64,000 nt of DNA, from positions 55,511 through 119,510 of the forward strand of contig JALOCJ010000008.1 in the NCBI GenBank assembly GCA_023227825.1, given 5' to 3'. Below the pieces are notes generated by a model. The model was not told where the DNA came from, did not search any database, and saw only the letters and a program-made list of their open reading frames with translations. The DNA comes from Candidatus Cloacimonas sp. Lineage in GTDB: Bacteria > Cloacimonadota > Cloacimonadia > Cloacimonadales > Cloacimonadaceae. Shown here piece by piece: positions 63,501 through 64,000 of this stretch; positions within the stretch are counted from its first letter, which is position 1; the number at the start of each line of letters is the position of its first letter. Position numbers and translations under genes: made by a program.

Positions 63501-64000
63501 AGAGAATTGAGGTGTAATCAACCATTCATCTTGATGAACATAATCCCACCACATTGCTGCTTGATAAGATCCACCATGAGGAGGAACTGCAGGTGTAAGA
63601 GCTATAGTTCCTACCTGACACCAGGTTGGATAGACACCAGTTGTTCCTGCTGCACCTGTATTCGTGATAATTTGACTCCAGTCAGTAGGCGGGAAGGTTG
63701 TGCCTTCAAAGCCCTCTGTAATTGTTTGAGCATTAGGATTGGGTGGTTGCCAGGTAACGGTTACATTAGTGAAATTTGCAGCTTCTTCAGCAACTACTCC
63801 ATAAGGAGGAAACGCCAATTCGTTAACCGTAATATCACCCATATTCACATTTGTTGTTCCAACTACAACCTGACCCGTTGCCGGTTGATAACCAGTAGCA
63901 GTAGCAACATAGTTATAGGTCTGATTAGCAAAAACATTAGGAATAGTGAAGTTACCGGTAGCATTGGTTGTTGCCTCATAAGGTTCATAACCACTTAAAG
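60594..64000 (-). CDS. Giant exported protein with T9SS sorting domain, 5' end outside window
   Basis: The frame is open to the right edge (LSGYEPYEATTNATGNFTIP precedes the internal Met at 63848), so the start lies beyond 64000. Visible from the N side: end of a carboxypeptidase-regulatory-like domain; a split Fn3 with inserted cleaved-adhesin-like domain (63830-62840); a regulatory-like domain; a second split Fn3 with a different sandwich inserted (62590-61680); a regulatory-like domain; a cleaved-adhesin-type sandwich (61410-60910, WMITPQLSGASSIKFWARS); and a C-terminal sorting domain (NYPNPFNPETTISYSV, GVYYYKMQAGKYSSTKK). It is a close relative of the 18424-26790 protein. Probably a surface adhesin or binding protein. 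Confidence 0.9.
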   Translation of the reverse strand, partial: LSGYEPYEATTNATGNFTIPNVFANQTYNYVATATGYQPATGQVVVGTTNVNMGDITVNELAFPPYGVVAEEAANFTNVTVTWQPPNPNAQTITEGFEGTTFPPTDWSQIITNTGAAGTTGVYPTWCQVGTIALTPAVPPHGGSYQAAMWWDYVHQDEWLITPQFSCPGNAVLQFWSYVYLGSTHDDHYYIKVSTDNGNTWTVLWDATALTGGWNYYATPITIDLSSYTGQQIKLAWHSDDPPSADGMWYVWFVDDILIGTPDNVLKFSTEELLAASKVNNSTPKMVYPSLPISRDRIKNPAISEPVLSVERPTENNRVLLGYRVYRLLAADQGNEANWTTLTPSTITPTTYVDNAWQPLPSGVYKFAVKAVYTNNVFSNAAFSNEIHKGMMGTLTGTVTEFGTNLPIQGATITAGEYSGQSDATGHYSFGVYAGTYTVTCTKQGYQSGSQAGVVITGMQTTTQNFVLTEITLPPVNVQATDNGAIANITWMAPGSAGGEWLHYDSGENNDSIGTGSANDFDVYIRYPASALADYAGMSLYTLKVWPAQAGTFSVRVWTGGTAAAPANMVVDQGFTPVLDTYNTVTLNNPVLVTGNEELWFGYRNVVTSGYPAGCDAGPAVNGFGNMMYFGGSWTTLIEQNPDLDYNWNIQGFVGWAAPTAAPSFEGIRTVLQRTKSLPQGMAKSISHNNETVQSIKSTDDRVLVGYQVWRLLQGQETNESAWTSLTGTPITALSFADEDWASLPDGTYKWAVKAVYTGGAYSVAALSNALPLYHEIGTIAGIVRNMQNQPISGATVTCEDVTATTNASGAYSMTVLSGVHSVTASHPNYASVTHSGIIVVTGQTTTVNFQLPPTSDLFSDGFETYPDFTLTFAPWTLVDVDLSGTYGIQGYAWENAYSPMAFIIFNPTTTTPPLTSLTAHGGNKMACSFASTTPPNNDWMITPQLSGASSIKFWARSYVDDYGLERFKVGISNNTTPGSFTIISGPNYIQAPVEWTEYTYQITQPGPLYIGIQCLSNDAFFFCVDDVTVAGNDVNDPEVPVVATALHNNYPNPFNPETTISYSVKDREPVTLEIYNIKGQLVKTLVKGIQEPGNHTIVWNGTDDNGRSVSSGVYYYKMQAGKYSSTKKMIMMK

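Overview
The window looks like the chromosome of an AT-rich, Gram-negative, anaerobic bacterium of the Fibrobacteres-Chlorobi-Bacteroidetes/Cloacimonadota kind, most likely Candidatus Cloacimonas or a close relative. This is inference. It rests on type IX-type C-terminal sorting domains (motif NYPNPFNPETTI in two very large exported proteins), PorV-like outer-membrane proteins, a flavodiiron protein, TTGACA-17-TATAAT promoters and many short intergenic repeats. No 16S gene is present to confirm it.

Layout. 1-7.6 kb: a type III restriction-modification pair (mod cut by the window edge, res complete), an orphan IS630-type helix-turn-helix ORF, a four-copy hairpin repeat, and an MrfA/YprA-like helicase with an HNH nuclease domain. 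7.9-18.2 kb: housekeeping and repair (exported transglutaminase-like protein, mutM, flavodiiron protein, PAS-GGDEF cyclase, a hypothetical/59-aa Cys-rich/rsmD operon, adenosine-specific kinase-thpR-recA-recX). 18.4-26.8 kb: one giant exported multidomain protein. 28-33 kb: HtrA protease, Nudix hydrolase, a decayed stretch, a small T9SS cargo protein and a phytase-like beta-propeller. 33.2-35.6 kb: rnpB, a zinc-ribbon coiled-coil protein, nadC with an attenuator-like leader, and a CAT tRNA. 35.7-49.8 kb: a PorV-like protein with dxr; hsp20 and a DUF4139 protein; the purA-OMP-DUF362-ftsB-GGDEF operon; a MalK-type ATPase; two envelope proteins. 50-55.3 kb (minus strand): a methyltransferase, a polysaccharide deacetylase, and fba-M-(truncated R)-gapA, where a broken BglII/BstYI-type restriction system sits between two glycolytic genes. 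56-64 kb: two more giant exported proteins, the last cut by the right edge.

The most unusual content is between and inside the genes. Four intergenic arrays of 11-bp iterons are arranged head-to-head around CCTTAAC-N3-GTTAAGG, and three of them lie in a longer dispersed element. A second repeat family forms hairpins and builds the transcribed leader of the flavodiiron gene. A third, palindromic family supplies the stop codon of rsmD. nadC has an intrinsic terminator crossed by a 34-codon upstream ORF. The giant proteins repeatedly carry an adhesin-like domain nested inside a fibronectin type III fold.
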